This document shows, piece by piece, positions 10,664-24,000 of a stretch of DNA of 64,000 nt (its first letter is position 1; every line of letters starts with the position of its first letter). Made by a program: the position numbers and the translations under genes. The DNA lies in NCBI GenBank assembly GCA_022695795.1, contig MU404169.1, positions 1 to 64,000 of the forward strand, in the 5' to 3' direction. The DNA is from Biscogniauxia marginata (taxonomy: Eukaryota > Ascomycota > Sordariomycetes > Xylariales > Xylariaceae). Below the pieces are notes generated by a model. It saw only the letters and a program-made list of their open reading frames with translations. It was not told the origin of the DNA and ran no database searches.

Positions 10664-13114
10664 ATCGTGTGTTTGCTATTAATGTGCGAGTCTGGATAGA
10701 GACCTAGATTGAGAGCGGAAGAGAGCTTCATTCTTTAAATGTTTCTGTGATGGGAGACTGAACGAGAGCTGAAAACCTCTGGCGCGCGATGAATGGTCTA
10801 GATGCGGCCGATGGCTGAGCAGCGGACCTAGCCTAGTAGGCTGGCTCTATTGATTCATTCAGTTGGTATCCCCGGCCCAGCTGAACATCTAAGGTGTGCC
10901 CAGTAGGTCGATATCGTGAATGACTTCTGTCTTCTACCAAAACTCTTGATGGGAATGGATAACGCCATTATGTATCGTGACAGAGACCATCGGTATGAAC
11001 AGTAGTCCTCTCCGATAAGCTTCCGTCATTTCTAGTAGCAGGATTTGAACCGCCCTCATAACCTAGACTTCTTACGTATATCTAAAAGTAAATGTTATTT
11101 ACATGGCTAGAAGTTCGAACCGTTTCTCCATACCGCTATGGGTGAAGGTCGTCAACAATCCACGGATGGCGGGTATGATACTGATCAGTTATACGAAGTC
11201 CAGGATGGTACTGATCTGCTCGATGTCTTCGTGACCACCTTATAAGCCCACTTCATTATCGCCCAACCCCCCTTTTCTCTCACGAACGAATCGCACGACT
11301 TATCTCCACCGGCGCATCCGAGCGTGTTGAATCAGCTCTCGGCCATAACACCAGAACTAATCCTAGTGGCCGGTATCTTTTTTTCCCTTCTTACCCTTAG
11401 ACGCCATAAACAAACTAGCCACATGTCGTCCAATGTGGTTCTCTTCAAGACCCACGCGAACTGTCCATCGAGACTCTCTCTACCTAAATCTTGGCGCTGG
11501 GGTTGGGCACCGAGGGGGCTATGAGGGATAAAAAACGACTTGCCACCGTGATGTTCATTGCAAAAGGCGCTTCAATGACATTGTATCGAAGTCCGGCGTA
11601 AGGCACTCGTCGCATCCTTTCCGAATGGATACCTAAGGTTGAGGAAACATCAATTAATCTACGGAAACCCAATCAGACAAGGGAATCATCAAGTCTGCAC
11701 CCCAGGAAGAGGCGGGGTTAATTAATGAACGATATGGAACAGATTTGGACTAGAATATTAGGCTCACGTATAGATATTAGGAGGCTTGGTGGCGGGTGAA
11801 GCGAGAAACAGAGAAATACTCATCTCGAATATTCTTGATGAGACGTCCCATGAGATAATCTATTTTGTTCGTGACTTGGAACACCGTTATGCTAAGATGA
11901 CGATTGCTGTATAGCATTCATCGGCTGGTACCTAGTGTGAAAGTAAAACTCGGGAGACCTGGAAGCCTTCGGGATTGCCGCCAAATGGAAAATACATGTG
12001 TTATCTACCTTACGTACCTAATATACGCCTTATTCTACAAGCTAGACAGACCTCTCATCTTAAAAATAGAAAGCGGCCATATGGCAAAGATGAGGCATAA
12101 AACGCAAGGCATAGGGACACGTGAAAGACACATTTCAAAGATATAGTCAATTCCAGGCCATAGTAGCTTTTATCTTTCCTTCGAGTCATATCGCACCCAT
12201 CACCAGACTCACCCAAAAACAATCGCAACCCACCCGACTTCCATTTTTGTTTAATTCTAACCCGCCGCTCTCAATCCGACTCGCCCAAAGCCACGCAACA
12301 GAGAAAGGTCGATACGATTCCAGGGAATAACCGTGTGAACAGGCAATTTGCAGCACGGGAACAAGCAGTCCGGCGCAAGCGCCATTACATGTAACTTCCC
12401 CAGAGCTCGAGACGCGATCAACATGCACTGTCAAACGACAAACTCAAGGCGAAATCAATCTCTCCGAGCGGCTGGGGATTAATAATATATGGGAACTGCC
12501 TTGTAAACAAGAACCGTCCCATACCAATAACCGCGTTAGTATTTGACGAGGATGAACTTTTTCAAATTCACGCGGACCAAACACTAGCAATTGCATTGCC
12601 ATACTCAAGAAAAGAAATATAAACGAGGGACAGAACATGCCAGACGGGAGAGATAGAGGGAAAGTTTGCACTAGAACTCCATTTCCCGTTTCCCAATCCG
12701 GCCATATGTACCGTTATTCGTATAAGTGGAAAGCCGAGGGCCGTAGACAAAAGTAAAAGTGCGACGGCATGCAACCATAGTTTCGTTCCCTTCCCACCGT
12801 ATCGTGTGCTCGGGTGGCGTCGTGAAACGTCTCCGCCATGCCGTGATGCAGATTCCGGAACGCCGTGGCCAAATTATGCATAAGAGTGAATGGTGAAGAT
12901 ATTTAAGAGTCGAAAGTTTAAAATACGCAATGAATGTTAAGTTTGCTCGAGCCTAGTCAAATAGGTCCATGTCGAACACAGGTGCTGCCGAGCGGAGATC
13001 AGCCGGACAGACGAGGCAACATGACCGATTTGCCCAGGGTAATTCCCGAGTCTCATATAATGACCCCGGTATTTTGGGGGCTATAGTAGAATAGCATTAT
13101 CCTGTAGATAATGT
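10664..13114. other. Intergenic, no gene seen
   Basis: About 2.45 kb upstream of the seven-pass membrane gene and downstream of the PP1-subunit gene. Open frames are all under about 85 codons and resemble nothing known. A tRNA-like T-loop sequence near 11041 was checked and does not fold. Confidence 0.5.
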
Positions 13115-15672
13115 TTAACCTTTAATGGCTGTCGCAGCATGAGCGTCTGACGTGAACGGGAAACGGTCTTGAACGTATTGGGCGTGGTATGGAGTTGGGC
13201 TTGAGAAGGACCCATTCGACAACGTACCAGCAAGAGGGAGGTAGTTCGCCATCGGAGCCGGCGACCCAGATCTAGTGGGCGTGCTGGAGCTCTGCGGGCT
13301 GAGAGGCCGCTGCGCTGCCTGAGGCGGCCCTTGGGGGGATTCGGCGGGAGATGCACCAATGGCCGGGACGTACCCGTTTCCGAAGTGGTATCCATTGGTG
13401 AAGTACGGGTTGAGATTCTGACGTAGGGTGTGGTGGATGGCAGAGCTTCCACGATAATGCCGGTCAGAAATGATCGGGCTGCCATTCGAACTCGAATTGG
13501 TACTGCTGGACCCGTGTGTCAAGTACTCATCCACGCCGTCATATCGACCGTTGCGTATGCTTCCATCCTTTGCCTGGGGGCTGGACTGCTTGGAACCGTT
13601 AAACTGTGGCAACAGAAGTGTTAGCCGTCTCGCGAATAAAAATATATAATCTAAGATAAGTACTCCGCAAATGGATGCTAACGTCCGTGGGTGGCCAGAC
13701 GATTGCCAAATGTACGTACAAAGCAGTATTTGTTGAGGATCTCTTCGTATGAGGACGAGGCAATGGCAGCCGACGAAGGCGAATCCATCCTGGGAGGGCC
13801 AGTGACGGCAGTGGCTGACGGGCCGGATACAGGGGCTGGTGCAGAAGTAGACGAAGGAGGTGCAGCACCTTGGGAGCGAGAAACTTGAGCGGGAAGAGAC
13901 ATGCTGAAAGCAGGCTTCTTATGCGACTTCATGTACAGACCGTCGCCGCGTTGACTCGAATCCCTATGGGACTGCTTGGCTGCGTTAAGAGAAGCACCAA
14001 AGTCGTAGCGGTTGGCGAAAGCCACACCACTTGGCGCTGACAACCGACTTGAGAGATTATCACTAGGGATGCTCGTGGTGGACTTGGAGCTCTTGAGACG
14101 CAAACCGTTCGACCTAGTCTCGCCCAGGAATTCGTGAATAGGCTGGTCAAACCCGATGAGCTTCGAGTCGTGGCCAAATTCATCCATCGAGCCAGCAGGC
14201 ATCGACTTGGGGCGGGGGGCCGTCGAGGGGTTAGCCCGACGGGTGCTGCGTGGCAGGGCATTGGCCGGCCGCGATGAGGCGCCTTGCAAGCCCTTTTTAC
14301 CATTTTGCGGGAGCATCTTCTTCCGAAAGTCGACTTGGAAGTTGACACCGTTATTGTTATCCCAAAACTCGCGGCTGTTGACATTGTATCGTATGCAGAA
14401 ATACAAGGTCTTAGACTCGAGGTTGGCGAGGTCGGACAGCTTAATACTGAACTGGAATCGGTCATGACCGGTTGGGGTCTCCTTCGGCCGAATCTCGTGG
14501 TGAAATTCAGCGGTGACCTCGGAAACTGTCTTCCAGTAGTCAAACGTGAATCTGCACACTACACTTTTCTGGAAAGCTAGGTTGGCCACCGCGATCGATC
14601 CTAGCAAACTCTTCTGATCCGGTGACATCCACACTCTCTCCAGTCGAGCCGGCAGTGCCTTCCGGAAAGGGGTGTCGGCGGGAAAGTTATGAACGACAAT
14701 TTCCCATTCAAAAGGCGGAGATCGCGCGGCAGGCTTCTCGTCGATCTTGAAAGGATACTCGGTATCGCTCTCATAGTTCTCGGCGGGGGAGGAACCTGCA
14801 CTGACGGCAAGCGGCCGGTCGACTTGGAGGAAATGCCGGACATGCTCGAGATGAGAATCAAAATGGACAGCCTTAGAGAAGGTTGGTGTCCCCGGCATAC
14901 TCGACGGGCGCCGGTGAGAGGCAGGTCGCAGTGCGGGCCGGACCAACTCACCCGACTTCTTCCGAACCATTGGAGGCTTCCTTTGGGGCTCATCCTGCTC
15001 CGAGCCTTCTTCGGATGTCGAACATGCCTCCGAGTTTTTCGAAAAGTATATGTGCGAATCTGTATTCGATCTCGAGTGCGAGATTTTGCGTCCTTTCGTG
15101 TTGATTTGGGGTAGTCCCGCTGTGAGCACGGACTGCCGTGACTTATCGGCAAGATCATTGATTTGCGAGGGAAGCACAAGTAGGTCTCCAGGCGATGGCC
15201 GGCTCGGTGAGCTATCTCGACGATGTGGTAGGACACTAACAGCCTCCTTCAGCTCCTTCATGTTCTCGATCTCCCTGCTCCGCTTCTCCAGCTCGGTCGG
15301 CCCCTCATCTTCACTAGAGGACTCAGGGGGCGAGATGATAGCCCCTGGAGGCAGTGCCTGCGAATCAGCAACCGGTGGCGGAGATTGTCTAACAGGCGAG
15401 GATCGGGCGTTTACCATACCCTTCAAGTCACTCGACGTCCCCGGTGGGGTCATATCCAGAGTTGGGCCATTCGCAGCAGCAGCGGCGGCAGGTGCCACGG
15501 GCGAAGCCGCAGCCGAGGAGGATCGTCGGTGCTTTGTTAGGTAGGAAGCGGAGCGTGGCAGAGCAGGTCTCGAACTAGACCCAGGAGAGGCGAAGGAGGA
15601 CCTTCGACTGGTGTCTGGCGACGGGGGAGCTGAGGAGGCGGGTGAACGGTGGGACGGCGGCGTGTAAGGCAT
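13115..15672 (-). CDS. PP1 glycogen-targeting regulatory subunit, CBM21 domain
   Basis: Minus-strand exons 13720-15672 and 13115-13603 joined over a 116-nt GTACGT...CAG intron, giving 813 residues. The join makes NKYCF-FNGS in frame. The start is set at MPYTPPSHRSPASS because fungal homologues usually begin that way; the frame remains open to 15945. Residues 1-260 are low-complexity Ser/Pro. A PP1-docking RVxF-type motif KAVHF lies at 267-271. A CBM21 carbohydrate-binding domain spans about 324-451 and ends in FWDNNNGVNFQV, its hallmark. Proteins of this type (yeast Gac1 and Pig2, animal R3/GL) bring protein phosphatase 1 to glycogen and activate glycogen synthase by dephosphorylation. The C-terminal 350 residues are again disordered. 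Specific orthology (Gac1 or Pig) is not decided. Confidence 0.9.
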
Positions 15673-18070
15673 CCCCAAAGATTTGGGTTGCCGTTGGAGA
15701 GATATCGGGAGGAGGGTGATGAGGTAGTTGCCGGCGAGCGTAAAGCTGTTGGACTTAGGGACGGGAGGGTTTGGATGAGGCAAACAGGGGAATATTATCC
15801 TCTTCCAATCTTGAAACCACGTATCAGGACCGGGGCCGGGGCCAGGATTAGGATTAATAGCAGCAGCAGTGACGACGGTGTTTCCTTTTGGAGGGACAAT
15901 TAGGCGCTCGCAAAAGCCTGGGAAGGAGTAAGGTTCTGTTAGCATGATGCGTTCCGGTCCAACTTTCCATAGTACGAGGGGGAGGGTGATTTTTATTTCT
16001 TTTTCTTTCTTTTTTCCCCCCTCGCTCTTTGCCGCTGTGGATATGGCTCGCCAAACGAGCCAGTGATTTCATAGGCAACAGCCCGAGCGAAGGGGGGGAG
16101 CAATGTTGGGGTTTTATGACGGATGCATTCAACAAGCGATAAGGGAAGGGATGGTGTCTTGGAATGTAGGATGATCAGGTACAAACGGGTGGCATTAGCT
16201 CAGAAGCGCGTGGCGTTGTCAGAGGCGACGACGCTCAGGAATGACGTCTCGCGTATCTCCCATAGCATAGACATCTGCTTTTCTGGGATTCTTCTCCACG
16301 TGGCACACGAAGCCGTTTGGTGTTTTAGGTGATATTGATTTCTTGGGGAGAATCTGGGGAAGGAGGGACAGACCTAAGGGGGCACGAAAGAAGACAGATG
16401 GTTTGCAGACTTACAGAACGGTAGGGACACAACACGAAGAGTTGGTCAGTAGATGCCGACGGAGGTGGGCGAGGAGGAAGAAGGAAGAGAAACGCAAAGG
16501 CAATATTTCAGCAGCTATGCAGACTCTCGCGGTGGAAATGATGGAGCTTGAGCCACGTCGGAGGGCGTTGATTCCTCTGCGTCAGACGATGATGAATGGG
16601 TGGATGCAAGGCCGCGGCAGGACTCCGGGCAAAGTGGACAACGGCCTGCTTGAATGCCTAACCAGGCGGGAGCAGAGGAGAAATATGTAATAAGCGTTCC
16701 ACAGAAAGGACAGGAAGCGCTGGAGGCGAAGACGAACTGCGCGAGAGCGGAGTCACCCTTGAATGCACAAACAAAGGGTGGTTCTCAGCTAGCGAATCTC
16801 GTCGTCGAGCTGCCTTGACTGGGCGGCTGATTGGGAAATAGATGGAGACCTGATTACTTTGTTCGTTCTTTGTCAACCTGAAATGTCCCAATCATGTATG
16901 TATGCCGTGTCTCTTGTTTTGGGTCTCTGGGTCTTTGGGTCTAGTCGGGGGGTTTTCTTATTGTCTCTTCCTTTTTTTTTCTCTGGAGGGGTTTTTATTT
17001 TGATTTTTTGGAGAGGGGTGGGTTTTTTCTTTTTTTGCCCTCTTCTCTTTTTATATTCCTTCCCTCTTGCTTGCTACACCAAAACCAAACTTTCACCTCC
17101 TTTCAAGTATTTGCGAGAGCGAGAGAGAGAGAGGGGGGGGGGGAGAAAGAGCTGAATTCGTACCTTGATTCCTAATTAACTCCCTTCACTGGTACGGTGT
17201 ATGGAGGGTTTGCGTGTGATGACGATGATGGCGATGATGTGTTGATGCAGGCGGTGGTGAGGACGGACCACCGAGGACAAGGTTATCAAAGAATACGGTA
17301 CCTGTAGGTGACGAAAGGTCAAGTCATGTAGATATCATAGGTATGTAGGTGGTGGTGTATTGTCATTTGACGTGGGAGGTCCCCGGAGCATACGATGACG
17401 AGACTTGGGAAGGCCGGTGCTCTTTGCTTTCTGCAGGATGGGAAACAGAAAGGGATTGTGATGGACGAAGCTATCTACAATCCTAGGCCTGCCTTCGACT
17501 GTAGGTAGTAAGCCAAAAAGGTTAGCAGCGAGAGGCCAGAGCAGAAAGAGAGGGGAGAAAGAAGGTGAGAAAGGTGGCGGGCTAGCAGGCTAGGTTTATT
17601 GAGAAGAATCAACATCTATCAATGGTTGGGGGGAAAACTGCAGGGCGCACAGTGGTTTTGAATGAATAAACGAACAGTTTTGACCGCGCCGCCCGATGGA
17701 TCGACCGCCGGTGCCAGGGATTCTTGGGTTGGCTGCAGTGAGCTTGCAGTGGGCGAGAGGGTGCTACACTAGTGGGTGGTGGTGTGTGGGTTGACGGGGG
17801 TGGAGAATACCTACCTGGTATGGGGGGCGTGAAGTGGAGGGGGGTGTAGTGTGCGTTGTGAGCATTTGCTTGGTCAACCTTTTTTTTCTTTAAATTTAAA
17901 ATCCGCTTCTATACTTCGCTCTGCTCCCCCTACCTGCCTGCCCAGTACATACATAGCGACCTACCTAACCTTACGGGCTAGGCTACAAGGGTCACACTAT
18001 GTAGCAAAGCAGAGCTTACAAGGGAGGCGGGGTGGGCCACAGTACGCGACGTCCGCTAATTCTTGCAGGG
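15673..18070. other. Upstream region of PP1-subunit gene
   Basis: About 2.4 kb upstream of the CBM21 protein, rich in homopurine and homopyrimidine runs on one strand (for example 15990-16030, 16970-17060, 17114-17143). It probably contains the promoter and a long 5' leader of the minus-strand gene. The short frames in it look like chance or uORFs. No independent gene is supported. Confidence 0.45.
17114..17143. repeat. (GA)n followed by an 11-G run
   Basis: Alternating GA at 17114-17132 leads into a run of 11 G at 17133-17143. On the minus strand, the sense of the CBM21 gene, this reads C11 followed by (CT)n. It is about 1.4 kb upstream of that gene's start. A nearly identical composite tract lies upstream of the PREG cyclin. 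Confidence 0.8.
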
Positions 18071-21000
18071 CCTAGAGGATATGGGATCCACTATTAGCGA
18101 TGAAAACGAACTGATGGGTGAATTGGATGCATCGGATAGCCAATTTACAGCGTGTACAACAGAGCTGGAATTAAACGTGATAGCTTCGATACCGATTGGA
18201 TTATTTTGGCTTTTACATACAACTTACATATATTGACTGGGCTGTTCCATATCTCTCCATTTCCGGTTTTCGTCTACCTAGGCAGGCATTTTCTACACGT
18301 GATACGTATATATTTCAGATCAGATTCCGTGTATAAACCTATATTCCACGTAACAGGTAGGGACTGGCCTAAATTCCCCGATTCGGGTTTGTTAATTAAG
18401 AAACCTGTTCTGCCTCGCAAAAGCATGCATGTAGGTATGTATATATGTATCACGTGGTTATTGTCAGTAGGTCGTCTCTATATTGCTTGCTCTCCCCCAA
18501 TGTTTTTGTTAATCTCATACTTATTCCTAGGTACCTCTACCTACCTCGTATACGCTTAGATGGTCCTGTATATTGTTGAGAGATCAAACGTCATGTTCCT
18601 CCATATAAAGGGGCTCGCATCTGCTTGATCGTACTCATATAAGAGAGAAAATGTAGATACCTCCTACAGGTAACATCTCGACTGTGATGAGATGGGGCGA
18701 TGTGGTGTGGCGGGATAGCTATACTCACCACCTCACATGCATGCCCCATGCATGCCCCATGCACTCCCTCGCTCACGTCCCGACAAGCTACACACGCCTA
18801 GCACTTGCAAGCGTATAGCTGTTACCATTCCTACCACAGCGCCGAGGGCAATCAATGGCTGCGGACGAGGATGGAAGACATGGAAGCGCATACGAACTGC
18901 ATAGATATCAAACGAGGATGGTACCATCTGCAAGAAAGGTACATCAGAAGAGAGGCTTGCAGATAATGTGTAGCACGGGCTAGTAAATAGCGTCTTGAGT
19001 GGCTTGGTGTAAGCACACAGTATCTGCTTACTGTAGCAGGGGCGCTCTGCACGGTGGTGGTACATGGAGGGCGAGTTGCGACAGAGTGACGTAGGGGGCA
19101 GTTCGCTTTGATATCTCGGATCTAGAAGGCCCCCCACCGCTTTAGCACCTGTTTTAAATATTACTACGGCGGTACTGTCACTACGCCTGGTAGCGTACAA
19201 TTAAGACCCGGTCTTATCTACCTGTACTTCGGATATTGGCCAAAGTCAAAGGAACGTGAGGCAAATGAGCTGCAGTGTCAGTGTCAACATACCTTACGGC
19301 TTCCGGGACGACTGAGCAGGCCATGCAATGTAATGCCAAACTTGGCCAATGGCACAGCGAGGCGGATAGAGGCCATATTACCAATTGATCAATAGGGAGT
19401 CTTGGAAGGACACCATCTCATGTCATTTATTGTGGCTGCCACGAGCTGTCCGAGTTCTTCAACTGGGCGCCGCCGACAAACTACGTAAGTCGCCCTGATA
19501 TAATACCTAACTTCGTGGTGTACACAAGATCAACTCAACCAAACAGGAGGGACGGCTTGGAGAGGGGGGAGGGGGACTCCCGGCCTAGCTAGAAACAGGT
19601 GGTTTATTTCGCCTCTATCGCTTCTCTCGCTGTTATCGGCGAATGTGAACGCCTTCTAAAGGTAGCTGCTGCTGTCCCAGCGTTCGGAAATCCGAAAGAC
19701 CTAGAAACTCTGATTTTGGTTTCCTCGATGGACCTATCAGCTTAGACTCACGGCTTATACTGCCGGACACAAGACGAGCTTCGATCATCCCACATCAACT
19801 CATCTATACTACCCTCCAATTCGCCTTCTCCGATATATATCGAAAGCGAAGGTGGTCTAGCTTGGCTTGCCTAGCCCTCTTGGAAGGCTACCCGACAAGG
19901 CTACACACTGACTCCAGGGGGGTTCATCGTCCTTTTCCCCAGCGCGGGAGGCGACCGGAGGCCGACTTTGGCTGGTAGTTATTAGGTTAGATAGATCGAT
20001 AAAGACTCAACCTGCCTAATAAGACGTGGCGATTCTCTGGAACTCCTAAATCGCGGGCTTCAGTCGCTGTTCCGGTTTGCTAGCTCAATTAGACCTCACG
20101 CGATCTGTTTCATCCGAGCCTCTCCGTTCACATTACGTGTGTATTGACTTGCATGGCGGCGAACGGCCGTCCCTTTAGCCACTACGTGGTGTTCTGATAA
20201 GAAAAAGGATTCCCTTTTATAGGTAGATCCGAAAGCGCGGGCCGGAGGCTGCCGATTATGATCGACCCCAAAAGACGGAGACGCTGTCATATTCGCTGAT
20301 TCCGCTCTCCGCAATCTATAAAAAAGAAGAAAGTGGCCACTGGTGTACCACCGATCAGCGATGCTATACGGTATCGTGCCTACGAAGGATTCAATGTATG
20401 AACCTACACGACGTAGGGCTACCATCTAAATATCCCGGGCTAGTGGGCAAGGCCGTATGTACACTAGAGTAGGTATATATCCAAATATACCTGTCTACGT
20501 AGCAGTCAGTGCATTTTCATTAGCACTAAACCTATATAGATAGCCGAACGCGGTTCTGCGAATCACGACAACCTTGGCGCCCATTCTGTTTTAAACCCTG
20601 CTCTAAATAACCGGATCGTAACAGGGTCGAACGGGCTAAGCCGAACAAGAGCGCCAGTATTTCCGACACCGCCGACATGATAACACACACAGACGTGGCA
20701 CGTATATAGTTAAGTATCTCAGCGTGAAAGGATCCTGCACGAAGGTGGGTTGGCACGAATGGTTGGATGATATGTAAGTCTTGTTAGTCAAGAAGCAGAC
20801 CTATCTTAGTCTATTCTCCGCTTCATCAAGTGCTTCCCTACCTCATCATGGATCCTCTGCATCGTATCAAATCGCCTACCTCATACTCCGTATGTTTCTG
20901 ATCTGGGGTTGAAAAGCCGGAGTATCATCTGCATGTATACATAGTATAGTCTGGAGAAGACTTCAACGACTCCGCGTCCCCATATACGTTCCACTTCACG

Positions 21001-24000
21001 TTCTGGGGAGCAGACATGCACTTCCCGTACGGCGTCTCATTCGCTAGCATCAGCCTTTGACTCTGGAGAAGCGGCGTCTACGTACGGGCTAGTATGAGCT
21101 TGAGGAGGTTCGGTTGGGCATGGCATTCTCCTCGGATATAGGGCACTACGTACGTAGGTAGTGTAGATATCGCACAGCCATCATCATAGACTCAACGCGG
21201 ACCTCGCTGAACCAAGATTATCAAGGACTGGGCCCTGAGATCGATCGTCCTTCATTCCATGAATGGCATGATCTTAGTCCTGGGCAACAATGCCTAGATG
21301 GATACACCATGTACGTTTTATAAACACTTTGCGGCTCTCATCTAGGTATTCTATCATCTATTTCAATCTCGTCTTCAGCACGGTACACTTACCTACGGCA
21401 AACACGGCCCATATCTCAAGGACGAGGCGCAAGCTCTCCCTGATTGGCGCCTTACGAATATCTTAGCTTATGGTCCTTGCGATCCTTGCTTCGCACCAGG
21501 TTGGCTTTGACCTCAACCTTGTCGCCTACCGGGATCCGACCTGTTACCCTACTACCAGGAGTACCCAATCATGTTGACATATTCATACACCACGGACCTT
21601 CACTTCAACACCACAGCACTGGCCATGGACTTAGGTCGAGCGTGTGGCGGTGGGGCATCATCATCGTCTACCTACGAATAGGCTTCTTGAATCCAACAAA
21701 TAAGAATGAGTCTCTCTACCTTTTCCCTTTTTCTTTCTTCCTTCTAATCAAAGCAAGTGGCCATAGGATATGGAAAGCCTGGCGTTAGTCCTAACTAGCC
21801 ATTAGGAAGCACCGGCAAGGAAATCCTGAAGAGTGTGTTCTCTTGTTCTCTGCAGCTATGCTACCTGTGGTGATTAGTTTTAACAGAAAAATTTTCCTAT
21901 TCGCAGTTCCTATAGGAGGTTGTCAGCTTAGCTGCGTGTATGTTATATTACAGGCTAGACTCCGCTGAGAATGCTCCGGGAACGGGTGGCGCTGTTTGGG
22001 GTGTAAGGTAGTAAAGCGATCTGCACACACCGAAAGGTCTGGACCTCACGATCCCACAAATATATGGCTTGCATCAACAGACGAACAGCCTCCTAGCCTC
22101 CTTGCCTCCTTTTATATAGATAGAGGCCTCATCTCCTGGACTTTCCTGCTATCATAGTATTGTCAAAGGAATGATGTTGCTAGACGTGGCATCGTCATAG
22201 TACAAAAGTGAAGTCTATCCCCCCTTGATCGAGATAACATATATACTGTCACCTGCCACGGTACTCAGATTCTGGTAATCCTCCGACAACGGCCCTCCCT
22301 TACATTTTTATCACCGTTAGTCTCTTTGATGCAACTGATTCTTGCTATGAGACAATCCTTCCGCCTTACACATACCTGGGTCGGTCGCCGCCCTCCCACC
22401 TTTTGAATTGACCCTGACGGACCATACCTTACGAAGTACCCGAACGGTCCATCCAAGCTATCTGTCCCCCTTTGGCACTCCTTTTGAGTGTCTAGGCTGC
22501 CCGTCTAACCCTCTAGTACTATGATCGACAGTACAAATTACCTTTTCTATCTTCACCGGTATCGTAGTTGCATGAAAGCAACCCCATCTCCGCCTCTTTG
22601 CTTGACAATCGCCGTCTACCACCTAGAAATGATCTTTTATCTATAATGATGATAAGACGGAACGATCGGAGGATTGAAGTTCTAGTCACCCATTGGCATG
22701 GAGAAGGCCTTCCAGGTCGTACTACTAAATTAGATACCCCGGTCGTATGATGTTCGCTGAATGCAGCTAGGTAATTTTTCATGGCTGGGTCGTATCGAAA
22801 GCCTTCCTTTACGACAAGAAGGTCTGGGCTCTCTTGGGAATCTCTCTACGTACGAGATCTCGAATTCTTGGTGGACTGAACGTCTATCATTCAGCTCAGA
22901 ATCACCCCTTGAAGATATATCACCCCACATTGCTATGGGGCCACAACAGAAACAAAGTATGAGGAGGGTCCCAAAAGGTCGGGATCTTCCATCTACACTG
23001 TATTTTGTCTACATGTCAGAAGAAATTCGCGACTACGAACTATGTGTATTAGCTTCACGCTCTGGTTATAAATGACCCAAGCTCCCGTCTATCACCTCCC
23101 CCCCGGCCCCCAGCCCCCTGTAAGCGGCCGTGCGAGTGGCTCAAGCTACTATACACTATGACTTCGTAAGCAAAGGACCTTTGGCTCTCAAAGGTACCTT
23201 GAGGTCCAGGAACAGACTCCAATAATGATATTATCAGCATTCTACGTTCTTTCAAGAAACATTCTTGGAATTGTCAACATGCGAACAAAGGAGCTGCATC
23301 ATCGTGCGAACAGGGTTGCAAGAGCGGTGAGTCTTCTATAATTCCACATTTCCGGTCAAGTCTGCAGACGGCATCGTGGCCATCAAGGATTACATATCTT
23401 TACATTTGATATTTTACAGGATTGGCTCGATTGAAGTGTTGGGCCAATCCGCGGAGCTAGATGGGGATCATTGGCCGCAGGCTTCGCAGGCTTATACCAG
23501 ATTCTTCCACGACGGCTCGCCGGGGGTAGGGGAGGGGGGGGCGCCGCGCAAGACGGCGCCATCTCCACCACTTATATCAAATCAAAGACATCCCCCGAGA
23601 AAATCTATGATCGCAAAGTGCCATGAATAGGCCCGCATATTGAAGCGGTTACCAGTTGAGCCCATTAGCGAAATTTTGTTTTAGATCTACATAGTGATAT
23701 GCTGACATTGGCTGTTTACGTAGTAAGAGGCTCAACGCTGATCTTCACAGGGCTGAGAAGATTTACTGGCAGACCCCCTCATCCAGCCAATCAGACGGAT
23801 TCCCGGCCTCAAAATCAAGGAAGCTTAATACTGCTATTGCCTCAGAGGAGCTTAATGTACCTATCCTAAAGACACGCAATAATTGATACAGTCTCAATCA
23901 TCATATCGAGCCACCAAGGTCAACATCGTGGCTCATCCGATTAGGACTATGATGACGAAATCAAGCACCAAGGTCTCCATCGAAAAGGGACTACGGTAAT

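Noticed and set aside
11035..11055. T-loop-like GGTTCAAATCC on the minus strand
   Set aside because: The flanking T-stem has only three of five pairs, and no A-box or anticodon arm fits upstream.
14601..15236. 211-codon minus-strand frame inside the CBM21 gene
   Set aside because: It overlaps the well-supported CBM21 frame and has random-looking composition.
16190..16235. A-box-like TTAGCTCAGAAGC on the plus strand
   Set aside because: No B-box follows within tRNA distance.
18739..18769. Possible CRISPR-like or tandem array
   Set aside because: Only two to three copies of a 12-bp unit without spacers. It is a simple tandem repeat in a eukaryotic sequence.
18733..19200. 155-codon minus-strand frame
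   Set aside because: The sequence includes the CATGCATGCCCC simple repeat and gives an unprotein-like product.
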